A stretch of 13,910 nucleotides of DNA from Erysipelotrichaceae bacterium (GTDB lineage Bacteria > Bacillota_I > Bacilli_A > Erysipelotrichales > Erysipelotrichaceae): the NCBI GenBank assembly GCA_017419065.1, contig JAFOMB010000228.1, positions 1 to 13,910 on the forward strand, in the 5' to 3' direction. The position numbers and the translations under genes were made by a program. The notes under the pieces are model-generated. The model worked only from the letters and a program-made list of their open reading frames with translations, made no database searches and had not been told where the DNA came from. How positions within the stretch are numbered: the stretch's first letter is position 1; the number at the start of each line of letters is the position of its first letter. Shown one piece after another: positions 5,667 to 12,086 of this stretch.

Positions 5667-6106
5667 CTCTTCCTCCGTATCATCTCGATGTGCTCTATCC
5701 CGTCCTCCAGAAAGGCATCGGAACACTGTTCGAATCCCTCTTTTTCATAGAGACTTCTCGCATAGGTCTGCGCTTCGATATGGACAGCTTCCGCATGGAA
5801 GACTTCCTCTGTCTGCCGGATCCCCTCTTTGAGGATCATAGAGGCATAGCCCTTTCTCCTGTCCAGAGACAGGACCCGTCCGATCGAAGCCTCCTCATAG
5901 GAGACGCCCTTATCCAGGACTCTTAAATAGGCCTTCAGGACATCGTCTTCATAAAGACAGACGTGTAAAGCCTTTAAGTCCTTTTCATCGAATTCCTCAT
6001 AGAGGCATTCCTGTTCCAGGACGAAGACATCGAAGCGGGCCTTGAGGATCACATAGAGTTCATAGGGTGTGAGCTCTTCAAAGCGCTTCGTCTCTATCCG
6101 GATCAT
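5663..6106 (-). CDS. GNAT-family acetyltransferase, ElaA-like
   Basis: A 147-aa single GNAT domain. The N-terminal ELTPYELYVILKARFDVFVLEQ, with the following YEEFDEKDLKALH, is characteristic of the ElaA branch. The acetyl-CoA pyrophosphate-binding loop appears as R83-x-x-G86-x-A88 in RRKGYASMI, preceded by the IGRVL strand. The C-terminal YEKEGFEQC is the usual final GNAT helix and strand. The acetyl acceptor is unknown. The gene begins behind GGAGGTGTCTT and overlaps the HD gene stop and the cyclase start by four bases each, deep inside the operon. Confidence 0.85.
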   Translation of the reverse strand: MIRIETKRFEELTPYELYVILKARFDVFVLEQECLYEEFDEKDLKALHVCLYEDDVLKAYLRVLDKGVSYEEASIGRVLSLDRRKGYASMILKEGIRQTEEVFHAEAVHIEAQTYARSLYEKEGFEQCSDAFLEDGIEHIEMIRRKR

Positions 6107-6753
6107 AAGACACCTCCCGAGGTCTCTATCTGAGACAGGAGTCTTTCATAATAGGTGTAGCAGAAGGCCACTCTGTCCTTCCAGAGCTCAGTAGCTGTTT
6201 GAGTGGAGAGCTCTTCGGAGTAATACGCCTTCAGCTTCTCCAGAAGGCCCAGAAGATGGGCCTTCTTCTTTTCGAGATCGAGGTCCGGGAACTCCGATAC
6301 CGCGAGGTTCTCGAAGATCCGCAGGGCATCGAAGTGATCGATGTTGTCGGCGTCGGATACCGTCCTCGTAAAAGGGGTATACTCTCCCTCAAAGTCAGAC
6401 TTGTCATCGACGTGTATGGCGACCGCGAAGCAGATATCGTTGATCCTCTTTTCTTCCAGTCCCAGTTCAAAGAGGAAGGGACGTATCATCCTGGCGCTGT
6501 TTCGGCCGTGGTCGAGCCAGTCCTTTGAGTCCCGGAAAGGACGGGAATAGGCGATGTCATGGAGGAGACAGGCAATGACCATGTCTGTGACATGGAAGCC
6601 CTCCTTTTCCGCGATCGTCTTTGCGATATTGGCGACCCGGAAGGAGTGCTCGATGCGGTAGTCCATGATGCCCGGTTCTTCTTTGATATACTCACTCTCC
6701 TCAAAGGTCTTCTTCAGGTATTCTATGGTCTTATCTATCAGCTCTCTGTTCAT
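6103..6753 (-). CDS. HD-domain phosphohydrolase
   Basis: A 216-aa protein with an HD metal-dependent phosphohydrolase fold. Metal-site candidates are H36 (YRIEHSFRV), the H65-D66 pair (ACLLHDIAYS), H114 (AIHVDDKSD) and an aspartate within SDADNID (134-139). The arrangement resembles the YfbR/YedJ-type small HD hydrolases that act on nucleotides or phosphate esters, but the substrate cannot be read from sequence. The start ATG 6753 has GGGAGAAAAGAA immediately upstream and overlaps the NUDIX stop by four bases. It is the second gene of the operon, with a NUDIX hydrolase before it, consistent with a general metabolite-cleaning set. Confidence 0.85.
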   Translation of the reverse strand: MNRELIDKTIEYLKKTFEESEYIKEEPGIMDYRIEHSFRVANIAKTIAEKEGFHVTDMVIACLLHDIAYSRPFRDSKDWLDHGRNSARMIRPFLFELGLEEKRINDICFAVAIHVDDKSDFEGEYTPFTRTVSDADNIDHFDALRIFENLAVSEFPDLDLEKKKAHLLGLLEKLKAYYSEELSTQTATELWKDRVAFCYTYYERLLSQIETSGGVL

Positions 6754-7262
6754 TTCTTTTCTCCCGGAAAGTGATACTCCTTATCGAGATAACCGAGAAG
6801 GAAGGCTTCCGCCAGGGAATCCTTCTTGATCATCTTCCTGGCTTCTTCAATGGAGAACCACCGGTATTCATCGATCTCTTCATTCGGAGAGAGTTCCCCT
6901 TCTATGACAGCTGTCCAGTTCCACATGAGGGTATTGGACGGCGCGAAGTAATGGGAACGGTTGAAGCGCTTCTCTTTGACGCTGACACCCAGTTCCTCTT
7001 TGATCTCTCTTTCGACGGCGTCTTCGCCGTCTTCGCCTTTATTGATATAGCCGGCTACCAGGATGTAGTCCTTTCTTCCATACTGCTTGATCAGAAGGAT
7101 CTTATCCTTTTCCTCGTTCATGACGATCATACTGACCGCCGTGGAAAAGACGGGAAAACGGTAGTCTTCACAGCTTGGACAGTACGGGATCATCCCTTCA
7201 TTCTTCAGTTCCTTATAGATCAGCTTGTGACCGCAGAAGATACAGTGAGTCATTTCCGGCAT
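6750..7262 (-). CDS. NUDIX hydrolase with N-terminal zinc ribbon
   Basis: A 170-aa protein. Residues 7-31 hold two Cys-x2-Cys pairs (C7/C10, C28/C31), a zinc ribbon like that of NAD(H) pyrophosphatases. The NUDIX box is complete at 71-93: G71, E77, R85-E86, E89-E90, G92. It should cleave a nucleoside diphosphate linked to another moiety, using Mg2+ or Mn2+. The SQPWPFPxS motif that marks NudC enzymes after the box is absent, and the protein is much shorter than NudC, so NADH specificity is doubtful. The start ATG 7262 has GAGGTGAT upstream. It opens a six-gene minus-strand operon behind a terminator; TATACT at 7290-7285 is a possible -10. Confidence 0.85.
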   Translation of the reverse strand: MPEMTHCIFCGHKLIYKELKNEGMIPYCPSCEDYRFPVFSTAVSMIVMNEEKDKILLIKQYGRKDYILVAGYINKGEDGEDAVEREIKEELGVSVKEKRFNRSHYFAPSNTLMWNWTAVIEGELSPNEEIDEYRWFSIEEARKMIKKDSLAEAFLLGYLDKEYHFPGEKK

Positions 7263-7299
7263 ATCATCACCTCATTCATATACAGTATACGGGAAAACA

Positions 7300-7324
7300 G
7301 AAGAAAAGATCCCCTTCGGGATCT
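7300..7324 (-). terminator. Intrinsic terminator after the histidine phosphatase gene
   Basis: A perfect 7-bp stem AGATCCC/GGGATCT with a 4-base loop (GAAG on the minus strand) spans 7324-7307, followed by TTTTCTT. It begins at the TGA of the phosphatase gene and separates it from the NUDIX operon. Confidence 0.85.
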
Positions 7325-7905
7325 CAGTCTTCTGTATAGCCGATCTTCTTGACGTCATATATTCCGTCTTCCCATTCGATGATGGTCAGGGAACAGTTGG
7401 GAAGCTTTCCTCTCGGCAGAGTCCTCCCCTGTCCTTCCTCGCGGTAGAGGAGGCGGATGAAGTTGCCGATGGAGCCGCCGTGACTGACGATGAGGAAGCT
7501 CTCCTTTTCGCTGTTTACAGCCAGGTCATCGAGGAAATTCCTGAAACGCAGGGCGTTTTCTTCCAGGGATTCTCCGCCGTAGTCCGGCCGTAAAAGATGC
7601 AGGGTGGCCACATCGATCGAACCCATGAGTTCTCCTTCAAAAGAGCCGAAACTCCTCTCCGTCGCCCTTTCATCGATATGGATCGGAAGGTGTCTGCCGC
7701 AGGTGAGGATCTTCGCGGTCTCGATGGCCCTGTCTAAAGGGGAGGCCCAGACCTCTTCAAAGAAGAGCCTGTCGATCATCTTCTTCGCCTTTCTCGCCTG
7801 TTCTCTTCCTTCTTCGGAAAGAGGGATATCCGCTCTTCCCTGGAAGCGTCTTTCTTTATTCCATTCCGTCGAACCGTGACGGACAAGGTAAAATGTCTTT
7901 TTCAT
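7324..7905 (-). CDS. Histidine phosphatase (phosphoglycerate mutase-like)
   Basis: A 193-aa branch-1 histidine phosphatase. The catalytic RHG motif is R9-H10-G11 in LVRHGSTEWN. The other pocket residues are R59 (SPLDRAIETA), E83 (ATERSFGSFEGE) and H142 (VSHGGS). These enzymes form a phospho-His intermediate and act as phosphatases or mutases. The length and solitary domain fit cofactor-dependent phosphatases such as the CobC/PhoE/GpmB-type group; the substrate cannot be assigned. The start ATG 7905 lies seven bases after the DUF554 stop, with GAGG before it, so the two genes form a unit closed by the terminator at 7300-7324. Confidence 0.9.
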   Translation of the reverse strand: MKKTFYLVRHGSTEWNKERRFQGRADIPLSEEGREQARKAKKMIDRLFFEEVWASPLDRAIETAKILTCGRHLPIHIDERATERSFGSFEGELMGSIDVATLHLLRPDYGGESLEENALRFRNFLDDLAVNSEKESFLIVSHGGSIGNFIRLLYREEGQGRTLPRGKLPNCSLTIIEWEDGIYDVKKIGYTED

Positions 7906-7912
7906 AGAAGCC

Positions 7913-8602
7913 TCATTTCCACAAGGTCCAGATCATCGCCACCAGCAGGGCCGGCAGCGTGTTGGATACCCGTATCGTCTTCCCGAAGAGAAGATTGACA
8001 CCGACACAGAAGATCAGGATGTTTCCCACCAGGGAAAGGGAATCCAGTACCGCCTCTGAAAACAGAGGGGAGAGACCTGACGCCAGAAGCGTGATGCTTC
8101 CCTGTAAGAGGAAGACCGGTAAGAAGGAGAACAGAGCGCCCTTCCCCATGGAAGAGGCCATCACCAGGATGATCACGAAGTCCAGGATGGACTTGGTGTA
8201 GAGGATGGAGAAGTTATGGGAGAGGCCGGCTTCTAAAGAACCTACCACCGCCATAGCTCCGATACAGACCGTAAAGGAGGCTGTGACGAAGGCATCGGTA
8301 AAACCGCCGTCCTTCTGGCTTCCTGTCTTTTTCTTCAGGTATTCCCCCAGAGTCTCAAAGCGTCTGTCGATATCGATCCACTCACCGATCAGCGTCCCCA
8401 GAGCCAGGGAGATGATCACAAAGAGGAAGTCGTCATTCTTCGCAAGACCTTTGATGGCGCCGTCGATGCCGATGAAAATCACGGACAGGCCGCAGACCTT
8501 CATGAGACTCTCCTGCATCCTCTCCGGAAAACGCTGTCCCAGAAGGATGCCCAGTATGCCGGCAAGGATGATCGCCAGGGCATTCACAATACTCGCAAAC
8601 AT
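7913..8602 (-). CDS. DUF554 family membrane protein
   Basis: A 229-aa integral membrane protein with about seven hydrophobic segments. The N-terminal IVNALAIILAGILGILLGQ, the ALGTLIGEWIDID loop, the FTVCIGAMAVVGSLEAGL segment and the C-terminal FCVGVNLLFGKTIRVSN-LPALLVA match the DUF554 (YdfK-like) family, thought to be a transporter but without an established substrate. The start ATG 8602 follows AAGGGG. A TATAAT at 8619-8614 faces the divergent add gene. It is the first gene of a two-gene unit with the histidine phosphatase. Confidence 0.88.
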   Translation of the reverse strand: MFASIVNALAIILAGILGILLGQRFPERMQESLMKVCGLSVIFIGIDGAIKGLAKNDDFLFVIISLALGTLIGEWIDIDRRFETLGEYLKKKTGSQKDGGFTDAFVTASFTVCIGAMAVVGSLEAGLSHNFSILYTKSILDFVIILVMASSMGKGALFSFLPVFLLQGSITLLASGLSPLFSEAVLDSLSLVGNILIFCVGVNLLFGKTIRVSNTLPALLVAMIWTLWK

Positions 8603-8650
8603 GATCGCCCCTTATTATACAATAGAAGTGTATTAGACAAGGAGATCAAT
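8603..8650. promoter_or_regulatory. Divergent promoter region between DUF554 gene and add
   Basis: In 48 bases the minus strand carries TTGTCT (8640-8635), a 15-base spacer and TATAAT (8619-8614) for the DUF554 gene. The plus strand carries overlapping TATACA (8616-8621) and later TATTAG (8631-8636) as possible -10 boxes for add, plus its AAGGAGAT ribosome-binding site. The two promoters overlap and probably compete. No operator repeat is visible. Confidence 0.45.
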
Positions 8651-9670
8651 ATGAACAGATATCCATTCCCGAAACTGGAGCTGCACTGCCACCTCGACGG
8701 CTCCTTCCGCACCTCCACGATGTATGAACTCGCTAAGGAGAGAGGTATTGAACTCCCGGGCGGAACCTTAGAAAGCTATGAAGCCTATATGGTCGAACAC
8801 TCCAACGCGGAAAGCGTCAACGACTACCTGCAGATGTTCGACTGGCCATCCGCTGTCTTACAGGACAGAGATTCCCTCGCCAGAGTCACAAGGGAACTCA
8901 TCGAGGATCTGAAGAAGTCCGGTGTCCGCTATGCGGAGATCCGCTTCGCCCCGCAGCTTCACACCAATAAAGGACTCAGCCAGGCCGATGCCTGTGAAGC
9001 AGTCCTCGAAGGAAGAAGACAGGGACTGAAAGAAAATCCGGGCATCGATATCGGCATCATCGCCTGCATGATGTGCATCGGCACCGAGGATGTCAACTGG
9101 GCGCAGAACGAAGAGACAGTCGAATGCGTCAGACAGTTCAAAGGCAGGGGCATCGTAGCACTGGATCTGGCCGGGGCTGAAGGCATCGTCCCGTTGCGAA
9201 ACTTCGCGCCGTTATTTGAAAAAGCCAGGGGATACGGCCTGAACATCATCGCCCATGCGGGAGACTCCCAGGACTGGCAGACCGTTGAAGACGCTATTAA
9301 AGTCTTCGGTGTCAGCCGGGTAGGACATGGCCATCACATCTATGAGAATCCGGCCCTCGTACGCTATGCGGCCAAGCATCACATCGCCCTGGAGATCTGT
9401 CCGACTTCCAACGTCCAGTGTAAGACCCGTCCTTCCTACGAACTCCATCCGGCCAAGAATCTCCTGGAAATGGGCATTCCGGTCACCATCAATACCGACA
9501 ATATGGTCATGGCCAGAGTCGATCTCAACGATGAATACGACCACTGCCTGCAGGAGATGGGATTTGAGGAAAAGGACCTCATCCGTATGAACATCAACTC
9601 CGCCAATGCGGCCTTCATGGATGAGCAGCTCCGTAAGGAGATCACCGAAGAACTGGAACAGTATCTGTAA
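8651..9670 (+). CDS. add: Adenosine deaminase family protein with HAGD motif
   Basis: A 339-aa amidohydrolase, the normal length for bacterial adenosine deaminase, which converts adenosine and deoxyadenosine to inosine forms for purine salvage. The zinc ligands are present: H12 and H14 (LHCHLDGS), H202 (IIAHAGD), and D283 in INTDN; VGHGHH (224-229) and CPTSN (250-254) are also conserved. Two deviations stand out. The catalytic Glu of the usual HAGE is Asp (D205), and the Asp following the zinc-ligand Asp is Asn (NTDN instead of NTDD). I recall NTDN from other Firmicutes adenosine deaminases, but HAGD is less usual. ATG 8651 follows AAGGAGAT. A terminator follows. Confidence 0.88.
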   Translation: MNRYPFPKLELHCHLDGSFRTSTMYELAKERGIELPGGTLESYEAYMVEHSNAESVNDYLQMFDWPSAVLQDRDSLARVTRELIEDLKKSGVRYAEIRFAPQLHTNKGLSQADACEAVLEGRRQGLKENPGIDIGIIACMMCIGTEDVNWAQNEETVECVRQFKGRGIVALDLAGAEGIVPLRNFAPLFEKARGYGLNIIAHAGDSQDWQTVEDAIKVFGVSRVGHGHHIYENPALVRYAAKHHIALEICPTSNVQCKTRPSYELHPAKNLLEMGIPVTINTDNMVMARVDLNDEYDHCLQEMGFEEKDLIRMNINSANAAFMDEQLRKEITEELEQYL

Positions 9671-9688
9671 AAACCGTGTTTAAACATT

Positions 9689-9740
9689 ACCCAAAGAACA
9701 GATGCCTGAAAGAAAGGCGTCCCTCCTCTTTGGGTTTTTC
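9689..9740 (+). terminator. Nested-hairpin intrinsic terminator after add
   Basis: An outer perfect 9-bp stem ACCCAAAGA/TCTTTGGGT (9689-9697, 9727-9735) encloses a second 7-bp stem GATGCCT/AGGCGTC (one G-T pair, 9701-9707 and 9715-9721), and is followed by TTTTTC. In the other direction there is no T-run, so it would be weak for the convergent regulator gene. The rest of 9671-9776 shows nothing else. Confidence 0.8.
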
Positions 9741-9776
9741 TATACAGAAATACAAATTAAAGCACATGACAGTTAT

Positions 9777-11006
9777 CTAGCTGCGGCGAATAAAGTCTGC
9801 CAGCTTTTGATAATGATGTGTTTTTTGAACCAGTTCTTCTATTTCTTCTCTTAAAATCGGGTGATATATCTTCCCCGGAACTTTTCTTTCAGGAAGTTGA
9901 TTGCAAAGCAGATCCTCCATTTCAGAAAGATCCGGATTGTCGGAATACTTCAATCTGTAGAAATCAATAATATACTGGACCTGTTCATAGTAAAACTCAT
10001 TTTTCTTTAAGGATGGAATCAGTTTTTTCATCTCATCTGTTTTACCGAGTCTTTCCATAGATGAAAACAGCAGTAAATAGTTATAGCCCAAAACCGAATG
10101 ATCTGCGAGGTGGACGGCAATCAAATGCCTGTAGCATTTTGCATAGTCATCCATCACATAAGAGATTATTCCTGCCCTTTTATGCAGATGCAGAAGATAG
10201 GGATCCGGAAGCTTTTCTTCTGTTTCGGGATCGTTAATGAGTTGAAGTATATGTTCATATGCCTTTTCGTAGTTCTTTGTTTCCATTTCTGAATGCGCCA
10301 GACCATCTAATACATGAAAACGGAAAAAATACTTTTTCATCTGCGGGCTGTTTTTCAATGCCTGATATTTGTTTTCGGTCTCATGAACTTTCAGCTGACC
10401 GATATCATAGTATATTTCATCAAAAGAAAAGACAGGGTTTCCCAGAAGCGATGACGCTTTTCTGTCATAGTATTCTGTAGGCATTTTTGTCAAAGCGAGC
10501 ATAGACGCACGGTAAATCAAAAGAAGCGCAAATAAATATGTATCCCCGCTCAGGTAGCGATATTCTTCTTCAAGGAGATCGATTAGTTCCAGATCTTCTA
10601 TTGTGCCATATAAGTGTGAGTGCACAACAGCAAGATAAATCCTCGTCAAATGCGAGAAATATATCAAATTGCCGTAAACATTTAGAAAAGATACCAGGCG
10701 ATGTTCAAGTCTTCTGAATCGTTTGACTCCGGCACTGATTGAAAACAGTGTTTTCAGTTCCTGTTCAAACTCTGCTACTTCGATGCGAAGAGATTCATCC
10801 ATCACCAGAGGGCATTGATAGAAATCGGAGATAGCACTGTATTTATCCTTGTTTTTTAACACATATCCATTCTCCATTCGCTGGAGACTTCTCAAAGAAA
10901 ATCCCGTAAAACAGTCAGCAATTTCTTCCTGTTTCAGATTCAAAGACCTTCTTTTCCTTCTCAGTAAACGTCCGAGAAATGAATATTGTATCTGATCGTA
11001 TGCCAT
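9777..11006 (-). CDS. XRE-family transcriptional regulator, RRNPP-like (probable peptide sensor)
   Basis: A 409-aa cytosolic regulator. Residues about 9-65 form an XRE-type helix-turn-helix (LGRLLRRKRRSLNLKQEEIA, then SLRSLQRMENGY). The remaining 340 or so residues are all-helical with an irregular repeat rhythm like tetratricopeptide repeats, for example KNYEKAYEHILQLI and DDYAKCYRHLIAVHLADH. This layout is that of Rgg, PlcR and NprR, which bind short secreted peptides re-imported into the cell; the length is nearest NprR. It is divergent from an operon starting with a small exported peptide. ATG 11006 has no ribosome-binding site but a TATAAT exactly six bases upstream, suggesting a leaderless mRNA. 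It is markedly AT-rich. The peptide ligand is inferred, not shown. Confidence 0.75.
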   Translation of the reverse strand: MAYDQIQYSFLGRLLRRKRRSLNLKQEEIADCFTGFSLRSLQRMENGYVLKNKDKYSAISDFYQCPLVMDESLRIEVAEFEQELKTLFSISAGVKRFRRLEHRLVSFLNVYGNLIYFSHLTRIYLAVVHSHLYGTIEDLELIDLLEEEYRYLSGDTYLFALLLIYRASMLALTKMPTEYYDRKASSLLGNPVFSFDEIYYDIGQLKVHETENKYQALKNSPQMKKYFFRFHVLDGLAHSEMETKNYEKAYEHILQLINDPETEEKLPDPYLLHLHKRAGIISYVMDDYAKCYRHLIAVHLADHSVLGYNYLLLFSSMERLGKTDEMKKLIPSLKKNEFYYEQVQYIIDFYRLKYSDNPDLSEMEDLLCNQLPERKVPGKIYHPILREEIEELVQKTHHYQKLADFIRRS

Positions 11007-11012
11007 ATTTTA

Positions 11013-11041
11013 ATTATATTGACGGATTGAAAATATGACAT
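11013..11041 (-). promoter_or_regulatory. Regulator promoter, leaderless geometry
   Basis: ATGTCA (11041-11036; 4 of 6 consensus), a 17-base spacer and TATAAT (11018-11013) end six bases before the start codon. Transcription would begin at or next to the ATG. Confidence 0.55.
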
Positions 11042-11054
11042 TTAGATCAGAGGA

Positions 11055-11113
11055 ATTTTGGCGGATAAGTCAAAAATAAAAAAAAAATAAAGAGAAAATA
11101 CATCCGCCAAAAT
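11055..11113. promoter_or_regulatory. 12-bp inverted-repeat operator flanking an A-rich spacer
   Basis: ATTTTGGCGGAT (11055-11066) and its exact reverse complement ATCCGCCAAAAT (11102-11113) are separated by 35 bases, of which 26 are A on the plus strand. The right arm ends three bases before the -35 of the peptide operon. The left arm lies 13 bases beyond the -35 of the regulator gene. A perfect 12-bp repeat with a GC-rich core in AT-rich DNA is unlikely by chance. It is the natural candidate for the binding site of the divergently encoded regulator, possibly with DNA bending at the A-tract. Confidence 0.65.
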
Positions 11114-11116
11114 AGT

Positions 11117-11144
11117 GGGACATCGCATAGCATCCTGATATAAG
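11117..11144 (+). promoter_or_regulatory. Promoter of the peptide-protease-lipoprotein operon
   Basis: GGGACA (11117-11122, 4 of 6 consensus), a 16-base spacer and TATAAG (11139-11144), with the start codon 23 bases further on behind CAGGAGGT. The imperfect -35 adjoining the operator arm suggests activator dependence. TCCTGA (11133-11138) and TCAGGA (11152-11157) form a second small inverted repeat across the -10 and the ribosome-binding site. Confidence 0.5.
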
Positions 11145-11167
11145 TATTTTTTCAGGAGGTAATAATC

Positions 11168-11371
11168 ATGAAAACAATAAGATTGATTTTACTGATGATC
11201 GCTATTCTGTTGATTGTATCGATATACTTTAACAGAAGCTCTCTGGCAGATGAGCCCCCTATTAGCGGTTCAAATTGTATGCTGACATACGATGATGACG
11301 GCAGTATTATCGAAGTATGTCCTGACGACCCTGAGTGGGGAGAACATAACTGTCCGAGATCGTGTTGGTGA
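11168..11371 (+). CDS. Small exported four-cysteine acidic peptide, 67 aa
   Basis: The start ATG 11168 follows a strong AGGAGGT. Residues 1-27 form a signal peptide: a short basic start (MKTIR), a hydrophobic core (LILLMIAILLIVSIYF), and a likely cleavage after SLA at residue 27. The 40-residue mature part contains Cys at 37, 51, 62 and 66, ten acidic residues and one Arg, and ends NCPRSCW. It could form two disulphides outside the cell. The strong negative charge argues against a classical cationic bacteriocin. It lies first in an operon with a secreted metalloprotease and divergent from an RRNPP-like regulator. It could be a pheromone precursor, a protease substrate, or a protease-controlling peptide. 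I recognise no family. Confidence 0.75.
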   Translation: MKTIRLILLMIAILLIVSIYFNRSSLADEPPISGSNCMLTYDDDGSIIEVCPDDPEWGEHNCPRSCW

Positions 11372-11401
11372 AGCAGTTTTAGGAAAGGGGCACTCTAATC
11401 A

Positions 11402-12067
11402 ATGAGAAATAACAAACCATTTCAAATAATCATTGCCGTGATTCTTGCATTAATGCTATTCATTGCCAAACCGGTGAATCTTCGTGCAGACGATACACCG
11501 ACTATGCCATTTAACTCAAATTATAAGTATTCTAATGGCGTAGGGAATATCACCATATGGCTGGATTACTCCAGCGGAGTAGGAACGTGGGAAACCTACA
11601 TCAATTCCAGCGCAAATAATTGGATGTACACAGGGTGGGATAATCCGATATATCTGACATTTGTCAGCAGCAATTATGGATCGAACATGGATTTTCACTC
11701 ACATAACGGCTCATGGTTCGTAACCAATACAGGCAGCGCAGATGTATTTGCTTTGACATTGTTCTTTTCTTCCTCTGGAGGTTCTTTAATGGGAAGCAGC
11801 GGGCCAACAGCGAGCTGGTATTACTCAGAGATCCATATCAACGACGATGCTTTTTCAGATGATAATTTTCCTAACGAGGGCGCTCATGGAACTGTGCGGC
11901 ATGAAATGGGACACGCTTTTGGATTACGGCATAACAATACTAATCCAAACAGTATTATGCATCAGTATGGTGTTTATCGGCCGGATCTGGGAACTTATGA
12001 GTACCGTAATGTTCATACTGTTCAGTACACAGACAATCTTGCCGTCGTGAATCTGTACAGCAATTAG
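11402..12067 (+). CDS. Secreted matrixin-type zinc metalloprotease
   Basis: A 221-aa protein with a signal peptide (hydrophobic core about residues 8-22, probable cleavage after LRA at 29). The zinc motif HExxHxxGxxH is complete: H167, E168, H171, G174, H177. SIM with M186 nine residues later is the metzincin Met-turn. SEIHIND (142-148) before it matches the matrixin edge strand. The catalytic domain begins almost directly after the signal peptide. There is no cysteine anywhere, hence no internal cysteine-switch propeptide. It should cut peptides or proteins outside the cell. GGAAAGGGG lies rather far (about 12 bases) before ATG 11402, which may lower its translation. It is in one operon with the small peptide (30-base gap) and the lipoprotein (19-base gap). 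Confidence 0.85.
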   Translation: MRNNKPFQIIIAVILALMLFIAKPVNLRADDTPTMPFNSNYKYSNGVGNITIWLDYSSGVGTWETYINSSANNWMYTGWDNPIYLTFVSSNYGSNMDFHSHNGSWFVTNTGSADVFALTLFFSSSGGSLMGSSGPTASWYYSEIHINDDAFSDDNFPNEGAHGTVRHEMGHAFGLRHNNTNPNSIMHQYGVYRPDLGTYEYRNVHTVQYTDNLAVVNLYSN

Positions 12068-12086
12068 AAAAAAGGAGAGGAATTAT

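Noticed and set aside
6771..7352. Plus-strand 193-codon frame opposite the NUDIX gene
   Set aside because: Long but antisense to a gene with a complete NUDIX box and crossing the terminator at 7300-7324; no ribosome-binding site.
8205..8636. Plus-strand 143-codon frame opposite the DUF554 gene
   Set aside because: Shadow of a recognisable membrane protein; it also crosses the divergent promoter region.
9678..9685. Palindrome GTTTAAAC after add
   Set aside because: An isolated 8-base palindrome in AT-rich DNA is expected by chance and has no partner copy nearby.
11055..11113. The inverted repeat as a transcriptional terminator or CRISPR-like repeat
   Set aside because: The 35-base loop is too long for an intrinsic terminator, and it lies upstream of both start sites. 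There are only two arms, inverted and not direct, so it is not a CRISPR array.
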